A DNA stretch of 23,342 bases from an uncultured Gammaproteobacteria bacterium (GTDB lineage: Bacteria; Pseudomonadota; Gammaproteobacteria; Pseudomonadales; Pseudohongiellaceae): assembly GCA_937898685.1 (NCBI GenBank), contig CALEJT010000060.1, forward strand, positions 1 through 23,342, in the 5' to 3' direction. The stretch's first letter is position 1. Each line of letters opens with the position of its first letter. Under the pieces are notes generated by a model. The model saw only the letters and a list, made by a program, of their open reading frames with translations, ran no database searches and was not told the DNA's origin. The translations under genes and the position numbers were made by a program. Shown here one piece after another: positions 7,118 through 14,678 of the stretch.

Positions 7118-7606
7118 GTGCGTTCACTCACGCAAGATTGGTTGAGCTTGCTCTTCTGGCTGTTGCTCACCTTCGTCGCGGGCGCCGTCGGTGCCATCGC
7201 ATCGAGCGATGCGCCCGAGTTCTATCTGCAATTGCAGAGGCCGGATTGGGCGCCACCTGCGTGGCTCTTCGGTCCCGTGTGGTCCACGCTCTACTTTCTG
7301 ATGGCGATCGCAGTGTGGTTGGTGTGGCGCGAGCGACGTCTGCATGCTGGCATTTTGCCGTACGCACTCTATGTGGCGCAGTTGGCTGTCAATGCGTTAT
7401 GGTCGTGGCTTTTCTTCGCTTGGCATCAGGGCCAGTTGGCCTTCATCGAAGTACTGGTGTTGTGGGCGCTGATCGTGGCGACGATGTGCAGTTTCAGAAC
7501 GATCAAGCCGCTAGCGACGTGGTTGTTCGTGCCGTATCTGGCCTGGGTGAGTTTTGCCGCTGTGCTCACGTACGCAACATGGCAGTTGAATCCCGAGTTG
7601 CTCTAG
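7118..7606 (+). CDS. tspO: TspO/MBR family tryptophan-rich sensory protein
   Basis: This 162-residue protein with five membrane helices belongs to the TspO/peripheral benzodiazepine receptor family. Diagnostic features are RPDWAPPAWLFGPVWSTLY (41-59), NALWSWLFF (92-100) and the Trp-rich helices throughout. Family members bind porphyrins and related ligands in the membrane and influence tetrapyrrole handling and stress responses. It starts with GTG at 7118, with AAGGA (7106-7110) 7 bases upstream. It sits between a lipoprotein gene (13 bases) and yccF (22 bases), consistent with a membrane/envelope operon. Confidence 0.92.
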   Translation: MRSLTQDWLSLLFWLLLTFVAGAVGAIASSDAPEFYLQLQRPDWAPPAWLFGPVWSTLYFLMAIAVWLVWRERRLHAGILPYALYVAQLAVNALWSWLFFAWHQGQLAFIEVLVLWALIVATMCSFRTIKPLATWLFVPYLAWVSFAAVLTYATWQLNPELL

Positions 7607-7628
7607 CTCGGACACAAAGGGAAAGGAA

Positions 7629-8090
7629 ATGCTGCGCTTCATCGGCAACGTTCTGTGGTTTCTGCTCGGCGGGATCTTCATGGGGCTGGCGTGGTGGTTG
7701 GTGGGCGTGCTTGCCTTCATCACCATCGTCGGCATTCCCTGGGCAAGAGCCTGTTTCGTGATTGGTCAGTTCACGTTCTTCCCCTTCGGCAAGGAAGCGA
7801 TCAATCGTCGTGAGCTCACGGGCCGCGGTGACATCGGCACCAGTGTGTTCGGCACCATCGGCAACATCGTGTGGTTCATCTTTGCCGGACTATGGCTCGC
7901 AATCGGTCACGTGCTTTCCGCAGTGGCCACTGCCATCACCATCATCGGCATTCCCTTCGCCATTCAGCACCTCAAACTGGCAGGCATCGCCTTGGCGCCG
8001 ATCGGCAAGACCATCGTGGATAAGGAAGTGGCGGGTCTCGCGCGCCGTGTCAGCGCCGCAGATACCTTGTCGCGTTTTCGCAATGATTGA
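7629..8090 (+). CDS. yccF: YccF family inner-membrane protein
   Basis: This 153-residue protein carries two YccF (DUF307) repeats. The first is about residues 3-60 (LRFIGNVLWFLLGG to FFPFGKEAINRREL). The second is about 70-130 (FGTIGNIVWFIFAGLW to LAPIGKTIVDKEV). Each repeat contains an ITIVGIP- or ITIIGIP-type motif. It is an inner-membrane protein of unknown function, about the length of E. coli YccF. The ribosome site AAAGGAAA stands just before ATG 7629. The close spacing to tspO points to co-transcription. Confidence 0.92.
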   Translation: MLRFIGNVLWFLLGGIFMGLAWWLVGVLAFITIVGIPWARACFVIGQFTFFPFGKEAINRRELTGRGDIGTSVFGTIGNIVWFIFAGLWLAIGHVLSAVATAITIIGIPFAIQHLKLAGIALAPIGKTIVDKEVAGLARRVSAADTLSRFRND

Positions 8091-8113
8091 GTTGGATTTC
8101 AGGGATGGAAGTC

Positions 8114-8485
8114 ATGGAAATCAGAAGCACTCCCTCTTTCGAAGCACTGCAAAGAGCACGTGAACCGCTGGCGTCGCTGCAACGCAAGAGCGAGAAGGCG
8201 AAGCAGAAGCTGCGCCCCGGCAGCTGGCAATACGCAAGAATGGAAGACACTCTGCGCGCATTGCGGCTCATCGACTGCCTGCTGCAAGGCTCTGCCGATC
8301 CTTCGCAGATCGATGTCTATGAACTCGACACCACCCGCCTGACATTGAATAGCCTCATCACCATCGCCGAGAAGAATCTCGAGAAAACTCCCACCGGCAC
8401 GTCGCAATATTCATTGCTGCTCAACCGACTCCACGCGCTACAAACCGCGCAGCAGCTGCTCGACTCCGATCCCGCGCAGGGATGA
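8114..8485 (+). CDS. Helical protein with internal duplication
   Basis: This 123-residue soluble protein belongs to no family I know. ATG 8114 is preferred because AGGG/GGATGG at about 8100-8107 gives a ribosome site. ATG 8105 and an upstream TTG are less well placed. The protein is two copies of one unit of about 39 residues: residues 19-57 align without gaps to 78-116 (offset 59). Both share a Leu-x-Ser-Leu start, Glu-Lys, a Gly, a Gln-Tyr pair (39-40 and 98-99), Leu-x-Ala-Leu and a final Leu-Leu. Each unit is probably a helical hairpin, so the whole may form a four-helix bundle. It ends the lipoprotein-tspO-yccF unit, 23 bases after yccF. Confidence 0.65.
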   Translation: MEIRSTPSFEALQRAREPLASLQRKSEKAKQKLRPGSWQYARMEDTLRALRLIDCLLQGSADPSQIDVYELDTTRLTLNSLITIAEKNLEKTPTGTSQYSLLLNRLHALQTAQQLLDSDPAQG

Positions 8486-8612
8486 GTGACATTAATCCGT
8501 TTCATCCCACGTTTGACGTTCCCCAACATCGCCGCGCTGGTGTGGAGCATGGTCGGCTGCACCTTGCGCTCGAGTCCGCAATCCGCCTCGCCTGCCGCAA
8601 ATGTTGCTCTCG

Positions 8613-8646
8613 ATTCCTCTTTCGATCGTGGGAGAGGAATTTTTTT
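8613..8646 (+). terminator. Intrinsic terminator
   Basis: ATTCCTCT (8613-8620) and AGAGGAAT (8633-8640) form an exact 8-bp stem with a 12-base loop, followed directly by a run of T to 8646. It lies 128 bases after the stop of the duplicated helical protein and probably ends the lipoprotein-tspO-yccF transcript. The region 8486-8612 before it holds no gene I can support. Confidence 0.8.
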
Positions 8647-8690
8647 CTTCTGGCGGTGTCCGTTTGTGTGACGAACCACGAACGGCGGCC

Positions 8691-9125
8691 ATGCGACTCT
8701 TCACGATCGGCTTCACTCAGAAAAGTGCGCAGCAGTTCTTCGCGCTGCTACGGCAGCCGGGGCTGCGCCGCGTGATCGACGTCAGGCTCAACAACACGTC
8801 GCAACTCGCGGGTTTTGCCAAGCAGGACGATCTGCGCTTCTTCCTGCGGGAGCTGCTCGATCTCGAGTACGTGCATCTGCCACTGTTGGCGCCGACGCAA
8901 ACCATGCTCGATGCCTATCGCAAGCTCGGTGGTTCGTGGGAGCGCTACGCGGCGGACTTTGCCGCGCTGTTGCAGGAGCGTCGCATCGAGGAGGCCTTGC
9001 AACGCGAACTGCTCGATGGCGCATGCCTGCTCTGCAGTGAAGCAAAGCCGCAGCAGTGTCATCGGTTGTTGGTGGCGGAGTACTTGAACGAGAAGTGGGG
9101 AGGAATCGAGATCCGGCACCTGTGA
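8691..9125 (+). CDS. DUF488 family protein
   Basis: This 144-residue protein shows the DUF488 pattern. It opens with LFTIGFTQKSAQQFF (3-17), then a VIDVRLNN strand-loop (28-35), and ends with the signature CSEAKPQQCHR (115-125), in which two Cys and a His could bind metal, followed by LLVAEYL. Its biochemical role is unknown. The ATG at 8691 fits the family N-terminus; the frame extends up to 8601 but that part crosses the terminator. The ribosome site is weak. The end of the gene forms one arm of a perfect inverted repeat shared with the downstream intergenic region. Confidence 0.85.
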   Translation: MRLFTIGFTQKSAQQFFALLRQPGLRRVIDVRLNNTSQLAGFAKQDDLRFFLRELLDLEYVHLPLLAPTQTMLDAYRKLGGSWERYAADFAALLQERRIEEALQRELLDGACLLCSEAKPQQCHRLLVAEYLNEKWGGIEIRHL

Positions 9126-9138
9126 GATGCCGGATCTC
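9108..9138. terminator. Perfect 11-bp inverted repeat between convergent genes
   Basis: GAGATCCGGCA (9108-9118) and TGCCGGATCTC (9128-9138) pair exactly around a 9-base loop. The left arm is within the last codons of the DUF488 gene and the loop holds its stop codon. ctpA ends at 9147 on the other strand. The position suits a bidirectional transcription end. No T-run follows on either strand, so the mechanism is uncertain. Confidence 0.55.
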
Positions 9139-9146
9139 TGCGTTGC

Positions 9147-10586
9147 TCAGCGGCGCGTCTGCATGATGTTCAGCCCCTTCAGCACGTTGAGTGCTTCGTT
9201 GAGCTGATAGTCGGCAACCAATACGTCTTCGGCACTGATGGCCGGACGTGGCGTTGCCGGCGGCGTCACTTCCGGCGTATCGACTGCTTCGTCTGCTTCG
9301 ATCTCGGCCTGGTCGCGGGTTTCGATGTGACGGTTGAGATCGGATTCGCGATAGGTGGTGAGACTGTCGGGGATGCGCGTCACCTGACCGCGATGTACCG
9401 TGATGTCGGGCTCGATGCCGCGCGCCTGGATCGAGCGGCCACTCGGCGTGTAGTAGAGCGCCGTGGTGAGCTTGATGGCGCGGTTGCTCGCCAGCGGCAG
9501 CACGGTTTGTACCGATCCTTTGCCGAAGCTGCGCGTGCCGATGATGATGGCGCGGTGATGATCCTGCAGTGCGCCGGCCACGATTTCCGAAGCGGAAGCC
9601 GAACCACCGTCGATCAACACGACGAGCGGCACTCCACGGCTCGGGTCATCCGCATTGGCGTCGAAGCGCAGATCGGCACCGGGCACGCGGCCCTGCGTGT
9701 AGACGATCAGTCCTTCCGTGAGGAAGGCATCCACCACCTGCGCGGCAGCCTGCAACACACCACCGGGGTTGTTGCGCAGATCCAGTACCAAACCTTTCAG
9801 CGGCTGTTGTTCTTCGTGCAGCTTGCCGAGCGCATCCACTACTTCGTTGCCCGTGTTGGCGGAGAACTGCGAAATGCGGATGTAGCCGTAACCGGGTTCG
9901 AGCGCGCGATAACGAATGCTGCGCGCCTTGATGATCTCGCGGGTGACAGTGATCTCGAAGGGCTCGGACACGCCTTGGCGCAGGATGGTCAGCGTGATGT
10001 TGGAGCCGGGCGGCCCCCGCAAGAGTTCCGAGGTATCGGCCAACGTGACGTCACCGGTCGGTTTGCCGTCGACCTTGATGATGAGGTCACCGGCCTTCAC
10101 ACCGGCGCGTTCGGCGGGCGAGCCGTCCATCGGTGCGATGATCTTGATGAAGCCGTTCTCGATGCCGACTTCCACACCGAGGCCACCGAATTCACCGGTG
10201 GTGGTTTCCTGCAATTCGTCGTAGTCGTCGCCGGCGAGATAGCTCGAGTGCGGGTCGATGCCGGCGAGCATGCCCTTGATGGCGTTTTCGAGCAGTGTCT
10301 TGTCGTCGATCGGTTCGACGTAGGCGCTGCGGATCTGATGCAGTACCTGCGCGAAGATGCGGATGTCGTCGAGCGGAAGCGGTTGGTTGTCGTCGTTGCC
10401 TGCGGGCAGCGCCACCACACCGTGCGGATCGAGCGCGGGACCGTCGATGGGCGCTTGCTCATCGAGGGCGGGCAATTCGTCGAGAATGGGAGTGTCTTCG
10501 TCGGCTGCCTGCAGCGATGCGGCGAACAAGGCGCAGCACAAGGACAAAGTGGATACGGCGAAGGGCAGGCGAGCACGCAGTTTCAT
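9147..10586 (-). CDS. ctpA: S41 C-terminal processing protease (CtpA)
   Basis: This 479-residue periplasmic serine protease of family S41A has a signal peptide (about 1-28, ending SLQAA). An acidic linker (30-60) follows, then a PDZ domain (about 130-215) and the S41 core (about 230-400). The nucleophile is most likely Ser331 in GGSASASEIV. Lys356 in FGKGSVQ is the general base, 25 residues on, as in Prc, and Gln360 completes the set. The acidic/Pro-rich C-terminal tail (about 425-450) precedes a final helix. Such proteases trim periplasmic proteins, including murein hydrolases, at their C-termini. AGGAGG stands just before the ATG. The gene follows envC by 54 bases and is likely in the gpmI-envC-ctpA unit. 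Confidence 0.94.
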   Translation of the reverse strand: MKLRARLPFAVSTLSLCCALFAASLQAADEDTPILDELPALDEQAPIDGPALDPHGVVALPAGNDDNQPLPLDDIRIFAQVLHQIRSAYVEPIDDKTLLENAIKGMLAGIDPHSSYLAGDDYDELQETTTGEFGGLGVEVGIENGFIKIIAPMDGSPAERAGVKAGDLIIKVDGKPTGDVTLADTSELLRGPPGSNITLTILRQGVSEPFEITVTREIIKARSIRYRALEPGYGYIRISQFSANTGNEVVDALGKLHEEQQPLKGLVLDLRNNPGGVLQAAAQVVDAFLTEGLIVYTQGRVPGADLRFDANADDPSRGVPLVVLIDGGSASASEIVAGALQDHHRAIIIGTRSFGKGSVQTVLPLASNRAIKLTTALYYTPSGRSIQARGIEPDITVHRGQVTRIPDSLTTYRESDLNRHIETRDQAEIEADEAVDTPEVTPPATPRPAISAEDVLVADYQLNEALNVLKGLNIMQTRR

Positions 10587-10640
10587 GACAACCTCCTGGG
10601 GAGTCCGATAGCCCCGCTAGGAGCGGCCAGCATAGGCTGC

Positions 10641-11807
10641 TCAGTTGCGGGGGCGCAACCAGCGGGCGGGATCTTCGGCGCGGCCGTTGTGACGCATTTC
10701 GAAATACAGACCGCTTTGCGATTGGCCACCAGTGTTGCCGACGGCGGCGACCACTGCGCCGCTGTTCACCCATTCACCGACAGCCTTGTAGAGCTCCTGA
10801 TTGTGCGCGTAGAGGCTCATGTAACCATCGCCGTGATCGATGATCAAGAGCAGGCCGGAGCTGCCGAACCAATCTGCAAACACCACTCGGCCGTGATAGA
10901 CGGCGTGTACTTCGGTGCCGGCGGGAGCGGCGATGGTCATGCCTTCCCAGGTGAGATCGCCCAGTTCATGCCGGCTGCCGTAGCGACGTGTGACACGGCC
11001 TTCGACCGGCCACGGCAACTTGCCGCGGAAAGCCGTGATGGGTTCATCGGAGCCATCGAGCGGCAATTCGGTAATCGAGCGCCGTAATTCCTCCATCAGC
11101 ACTTCGATTTCGACGCGCTGCATCTCCAATCGCTCCAGTTCCGCACCACCCTTGGCGAGGGCGCTGTCGAGCGAGGCCAATACCTTTTCGCGTTCGGCCT
11201 GTGCGCTGGCCAATTCGCGTTCACTCTTGCTCAGCTCGGCTTGGCGTTCCTGCAATTCACTGAGTTCTTCGTCGATGCTGCTGCGCACTTCATCGAGTCG
11301 CGCGAGATTCGCAGCGTAACCGCTGATGAGTTCGGCGCGGGCCTTGGAGAGATAACCGTGATAACGCAAGAGCCGCGCGGCATCCTGCGGCTGTTGCTGA
11401 TTGAGGAGCAGTTTGAGACTCGACTGGCCGCCGCGGCGTGCGGCCTGCCGCAGATAGTCGGCGACGAGATCCTGTTGTTCGGCGCGCGCGGCTTCGAGAC
11501 GTTCCGCTTCTTGGCGCAGAGTATTCAAGCGATTCTCGGCGAGGGCGAGATCCTGCTGGATCTCCTGCAGCTCGCTGCGTACGGTGCTGATGCGGCGTTC
11601 GGCCGTTTCCAGCTGCTTCTGCACTTCGCTGCGTTCACGACGTTTCGCCGCGAGCTCGGCCTTGGTGTTGTCGATGGCCTTGATGATGCGCGCCAGCTCT
11701 GCTTCGTTCGCGTCCTGAGCGGCATTGATGCCGACAGGAGGCAGCAGCAGGCAGAGCAGGGCGAGGCTGGAAGGCAGGAAGTGGCAAGGCGGCCTGCCGT
11801 GTTTCAT
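10641..11807 (-). CDS. envC: EnvC-like murein hydrolase activator
   Basis: This 388-residue periplasmic protein has a signal peptide (about 1-30, ending INAA), a long coiled coil (about 32-250) and a C-terminal LytM/M23 domain (about 265-385). The LytM domain is degenerate like that of EnvC. The usual H-x-G-x-D is WEGMT (287-291), and the usual HLHFE is GLYFE (366-370), while His335 in LYAHN remains. Without the full zinc set it should not cut peptidoglycan but activate septal amidases during cell separation, as known for E. coli EnvC. Its ATG comes one base after the gpmI stop codon, which suggests translational coupling. Confidence 0.93.
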   Translation of the reverse strand: MKHGRPPCHFLPSSLALLCLLLPPVGINAAQDANEAELARIIKAIDNTKAELAAKRRERSEVQKQLETAERRISTVRSELQEIQQDLALAENRLNTLRQEAERLEAARAEQQDLVADYLRQAARRGGQSSLKLLLNQQQPQDAARLLRYHGYLSKARAELISGYAANLARLDEVRSSIDEELSELQERQAELSKSERELASAQAEREKVLASLDSALAKGGAELERLEMQRVEIEVLMEELRRSITELPLDGSDEPITAFRGKLPWPVEGRVTRRYGSRHELGDLTWEGMTIAAPAGTEVHAVYHGRVVFADWFGSSGLLLIIDHGDGYMSLYAHNQELYKAVGEWVNSGAVVAAVGNTGGQSQSGLYFEMRHNGRAEDPARWLRPRN

Positions 11808-11808
11808 C

Positions 11809-13353
11809 TCAGCTGAACCGCACCAGCGCGCGGCCGGTCATTTCGGCGGGCTGCGGCAGACCCATCACGGCCAGCATGGTCGGTGCGACGTCGCACAGCG
11901 AACCATCGGGCAGAAGTTCCGCCTTGCGCGCGCCCACGTAGATCAGCGGCACGGGGCCGTTGGTGTGCGAGGTCATGGGCTGACCGCTTTCGGGATCCAG
12001 CATCTGTTCGCAGTTGCCGTGGTCGGCGGTGATGAGGCAGGTGCCATTCACTTCGGCCAGCGCATCGAGGATGCGGCCGATGCAGGTGTCCACCACTTCC
12101 ACTGCCTTGATCGCGGCTTCGAGCACACCGGTGTGGCCCACCATGTCGCCGTTGGCGAAGTTGCAGATGATGGCGTCGAATTCGCGGTTCTTGATCGCAG
12201 CCACCAATTTGTCGGTGACTTCGATGGCGCTCATCTCGGGCTTGAGGTCGTAGGTCTGCACCTTGGGCGACGGCACGAGGATGCGCGTTTCGCCGGGATA
12301 TTCCTGTTCGCGGCCACAGCTGAAGAAGAAGGTGACGTGCGCGTACTTCTCGGTTTCGGCGATGCGCAGCTGTGTCTTGCCGAGCTTGGACAGATATTCG
12401 CCCAAGCCATTGTCGAGGTTTTCGGGACCATAGGCGATGTCGCCCGGCAGGTTGGCGGCGTATTCGGTGAGCATCACGAACTTGCTCAGCTTGGGCTGAC
12501 GGCGTTCGAAGCCGTTGAAGTCGGCGCCGACGAAGGCCTGGCTGAGTTCACGCGCGCGGTCGGCGCGGAAGTTCATGAAGACCACGGCGTCACCGTCTTC
12601 GATGCGCACGGGCTTGGCATCGGCGGCGTGGATCACCGTGGGTTTGACGAATTCGTCGTTCTCGCCGCGCTCATAGGCGGCAGCGAGGGCGTGCACTGCG
12701 TCGCTGTCGTGATATTCGGCTTGGCCTTCGACGATGGCGTTCCAGGCCGCCTGCACGCGATCCCAGCGCTTGTCGCGGTCCATGCCGAAGAAGCGACCGC
12801 CGATGCTGGCGATGCTGCCGCAGCCGAGGTCCTGGAAGAGTTGGGTGAAGCGTTTCAGCGAAGGCTCTGCGGCGCGCGGCGGCGTGTCGCGGCCATCGAG
12901 CAGTGCGTGCAGCGCGATCTTGCCGCAGCCCTTGTCGGCGGCGAGCTTGATCATCGCGGCGATGTGATCTTCGTGACTGTGGATGCCGCCTTCGGAGAGC
13001 AGGCCCAACACATGCAGCGTGCCGCCGTTCTGCAGCACCGCGTCCACCGCACCGTTGAGAGCAGGGTTCTTGAAGAAACCGCCTTCTTCTATCTCTTTAT
13101 TGATGCGCGTAAGGCTCTGATACACCACCCGGCCGGCGCCGAGGTTCATGTGGCCGACCTCGGAGTTGCCCATCTGCCCGTCGGGCAAACCCACCTTCAT
13201 GCCGGAGGTGTGGATCAGCGTATGGCTGGCCTCGCGCATGAGCCGGTCCCAGACCGGGGTGTTGGCGATGGCGATGGCATTGTGGTCGGCGTCGAGGCGG
13301 TGGCCCCAGCCGTCCAGGATCAGAAGAACGCTGGGGCCTTGAGTACTGGTCAT
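11809..13353 (-). CDS. gpmI: Cofactor-independent phosphoglycerate mutase
   Basis: This 514-residue enzyme interconverts 3-phosphoglycerate and 2-phosphoglycerate in glycolysis and gluconeogenesis, using two Mn2+ ions and a phosphoserine intermediate. Metal-ligand Asp14 lies in LLILDGWG. The catalytic Ser64 is in QMGNSEVGHMNLGAGR. ALLDGRDTPP and the late ITADHGNCEQM carry further substrate and metal residues. Length matches the family. ATG 13353 fits the family N-terminus, although the ribosome site is poor. It is the first gene of a - strand unit with envC and ctpA, and is divergent from the rhodanese gene. The neighbourhood gpmI-envC is also found in E. coli. Confidence 0.97.
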   Translation of the reverse strand: MTSTQGPSVLLILDGWGHRLDADHNAIAIANTPVWDRLMREASHTLIHTSGMKVGLPDGQMGNSEVGHMNLGAGRVVYQSLTRINKEIEEGGFFKNPALNGAVDAVLQNGGTLHVLGLLSEGGIHSHEDHIAAMIKLAADKGCGKIALHALLDGRDTPPRAAEPSLKRFTQLFQDLGCGSIASIGGRFFGMDRDKRWDRVQAAWNAIVEGQAEYHDSDAVHALAAAYERGENDEFVKPTVIHAADAKPVRIEDGDAVVFMNFRADRARELSQAFVGADFNGFERRQPKLSKFVMLTEYAANLPGDIAYGPENLDNGLGEYLSKLGKTQLRIAETEKYAHVTFFFSCGREQEYPGETRILVPSPKVQTYDLKPEMSAIEVTDKLVAAIKNREFDAIICNFANGDMVGHTGVLEAAIKAVEVVDTCIGRILDALAEVNGTCLITADHGNCEQMLDPESGQPMTSHTNGPVPLIYVGARKAELLPDGSLCDVAPTMLAVMGLPQPAEMTGRALVRFS

Positions 13354-13392
13354 GGATTGCTACTGCGCAAGGGCGGAAAACGATGGGCCCGG

Positions 13393-13421
13393 ATTCTAAA
13401 GAGAGCCCGCAGGTGAATCCA
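13393..13421 (-). promoter_or_regulatory. Likely sigma-70 promoter of gpmI
   Basis: Read on the - strand, TGGATT (13421-13416) and TAGAAT (13398-13393) are separated by 17 bases. The -10 is 5/6 to consensus and the -35 is weak. It points toward gpmI, whose ATG is 40 bases downstream, in the only intergenic space before the gpmI-envC-ctpA unit. Confidence 0.5.
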
Positions 13422-13430
13422 GAGCCGGCA

Positions 13431-13459
13431 CTGACTTATGCAGCCGGGCTGTGTATACT
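13431..13459 (+). promoter_or_regulatory. Likely sigma-70 promoter of yibN-secB
   Basis: CTGACT (13431-13436) and TATACT (13454-13459) are separated by 17 bases. They match the -35 at 4/6 and the -10 at 5/6. The promoter points toward the rhodanese gene (ATG 13517). It stands back to back with the gpmI promoter, with only 9 bases between the two -35 boxes. Confidence 0.65.
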
Positions 13460-13516
13460 CCCGCGCTCCCTGCGGCCTGCTCAGGCCCAGGGACCGGCAT
13501 CCACACGAATTCCCGC

Positions 13517-13930
13517 ATGGCCCGCTTCATAGAATTTCTCGTCGATCATTGGATTTTGTCCGGCCTCTGGCTGGCGTTGTTCACGACCCTGATCGTTTAC
13601 ATCAATGCCAAAGCCGGCAAACGCCTGAGTCCGCAACAGGCGACGCTGGTGATCAACCGCGAAAACGGCGTCGTGCTCGACGTCCGTGAGCACAAGGATT
13701 TCGAGCGTGGCCACATCGTGGGTGCCATCAACATTCCGCTCGCCAAACTGGCGGAACGTGTGGTGGAGCTCGACAAAAAGAAAGAGCTGCCCATCATCGT
13801 AGTGTGCCAGACGGGCCACAGTGCCGGTGAAGCCGTGAAGATTTTGCAGGACCGCGGCTATCCCAACGTCAGCAGGATGGCCGGCGGCATGACGGAATGG
13901 CATGTGCAGGGACTTCCTGTCGTGCGCTGA
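13517..13930 (+). CDS. yibN: Membrane-anchored rhodanese-like protein (YibN type)
   Basis: This 137-residue protein has an N-terminal membrane anchor (about 8-30) and a single rhodanese domain (about 38-135). Cys97 in VVCQTGHSAG is the active-site Cys of the sulfur-carrying loop, and LDVREHKDFERGHIVGAINIP (54-74, family CH2 motif) is well kept. It probably carries persulfide sulfur at the membrane; the acceptor is unknown. ATG 13517 is chosen because the frame upstream (to 13451) contains the promoter -10 and is unlike the family. secB follows after 35 bases. In E. coli and Pseudomonas a related gene sits in the same place, next to gpmI and secB. Confidence 0.92.
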   Translation: MARFIEFLVDHWILSGLWLALFTTLIVYINAKAGKRLSPQQATLVINRENGVVLDVREHKDFERGHIVGAINIPLAKLAERVVELDKKKELPIIVVCQTGHSAGEAVKILQDRGYPNVSRMAGGMTEWHVQGLPVVR

Positions 13931-13965
13931 ACCACTAGACCAAAACTCAAAGACACAGGTGACCC

Positions 13966-14481
13966 ATGGCAGACGAGAACGACATCCAGGCAACGCAACC
14001 CGCTGATGCCGCCCAACAGCCGGCAGTACGCTTCAGCGTGCAGCGCATCTACGTGAAGGATTCTTCCTTCGAGGCGCCGGATACGCCGGATTCCTTCCGC
14101 CGTCCCTATCAGCCGCAGATCAACTTCACGATCAACAACCGCAGCAAGAAGATCGAAGAAGGTATCTTCGAAGTGGTGCTGCGTTTGACCGCCGACGTCA
14201 AACAGGACAACAAGACGGTGTTCCTGGTTGAGGTACAGCAGGCTGGCGTGTTCGAAGTGGCCGGCCTCGAAGGCGAGCGTCTGGAACAGGTGCTGAGCAT
14301 TACCTGCCCGTCCATCCTGTTCCCCTATGGCCGCGAGGCCATCGACGCCCTCGTGACCAAGGGCAGCTTCCCTCCACTCATGCTCGCGCCGATCAACTTC
14401 GAAGCCGTGTATGCGCAGGCCAAGCGCAACCAGCAGGCGGCTCCCGCCGAGCAGGTTCCGAATCCGAGCGAAGCCAACTGA
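13966..14481 (+). CDS. secB: Protein-export chaperone SecB
   Basis: This 171-residue cytoplasmic chaperone binds unfolded precursor proteins as a tetramer and hands them to SecA. Family features include the N-terminal FSVQRIYVKDSSFEAP (23-38), PQINFTINNRSK in the first strands, a CPSILFPYGREAI segment (about 114-126) and FPPLMLAPINF (134-144). The C-terminal tail, somewhat longer than in E. coli (155 residues), is Gln/Ala-rich. AGGTGA upstream gives a ribosome site. The gene follows yibN and ends at an intrinsic terminator. The grxC gene that often lies between yibN and secB is absent, and gpsA does not follow. Confidence 0.96.
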   Translation: MADENDIQATQPADAAQQPAVRFSVQRIYVKDSSFEAPDTPDSFRRPYQPQINFTINNRSKKIEEGIFEVVLRLTADVKQDNKTVFLVEVQQAGVFEVAGLEGERLEQVLSITCPSILFPYGREAIDALVTKGSFPPLMLAPINFEAVYAQAKRNQQAAPAEQVPNPSEAN

Positions 14482-14507
14482 GGTTTACGTCTCGCTTCTT
14501 CATCACG

Positions 14508-14545
14508 ACCCCTCTTCGGGCAACCGGGGAGGGGTTCGTGTTTTT
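14508..14545 (+). terminator. Intrinsic terminator of secB
   Basis: ACCCCTC (14508-14514) pairs with GAGGGGT (14529-14535). The loop contains a further CGG/CCG pairing. A T-rich run at 14541-14545 follows a few bases on. It begins 27 bases after the secB stop codon. Confidence 0.8.
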
Positions 14546-14608
14546 GGGGGTAGCCCTGCTTTCGCCGTTTCAGGGCAAGGGCGGTGCCGTGTTGTCGTCG
14601 ACATCCCC

Positions 14609-14639
14609 GATTGGGCTTCGCCTTCGGTTCGGCCCAATC
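14609..14639. repeat. REP-like hairpin between secB and trmL
   Basis: GATTGGGC (14609-14616) and GCCCAATC (14632-14639) pair exactly. The 15-base interior TTCGCCTTCGGTTCG can form further weak pairs. It shares the nonamer GGCTTCGCC (14614-14622) with the reverse strand of the palindrome at 4501-4537. No U-run is present on either strand. It resembles dispersed intergenic palindromes of related bacteria and lies between the convergent secB and trmL genes. Confidence 0.5.
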
Positions 14640-14678
14640 TACGAAAGCTGAACCGACGAGCGTCACTCGACCTCGCGT

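Noticed and set aside
9327..11087. Long + strand open frame (586 codons) opposite ctpA and envC
   Set aside because: It runs antisense to two well-identified genes and has repetitive Gly/Val/Asp/His composition typical of an antisense shadow.
11725..13416. Long + strand open frame (563 codons) opposite gpmI
   Set aside because: gpmI is unmistakable on the - strand with catalytic motifs; the antisense frame has no motif.
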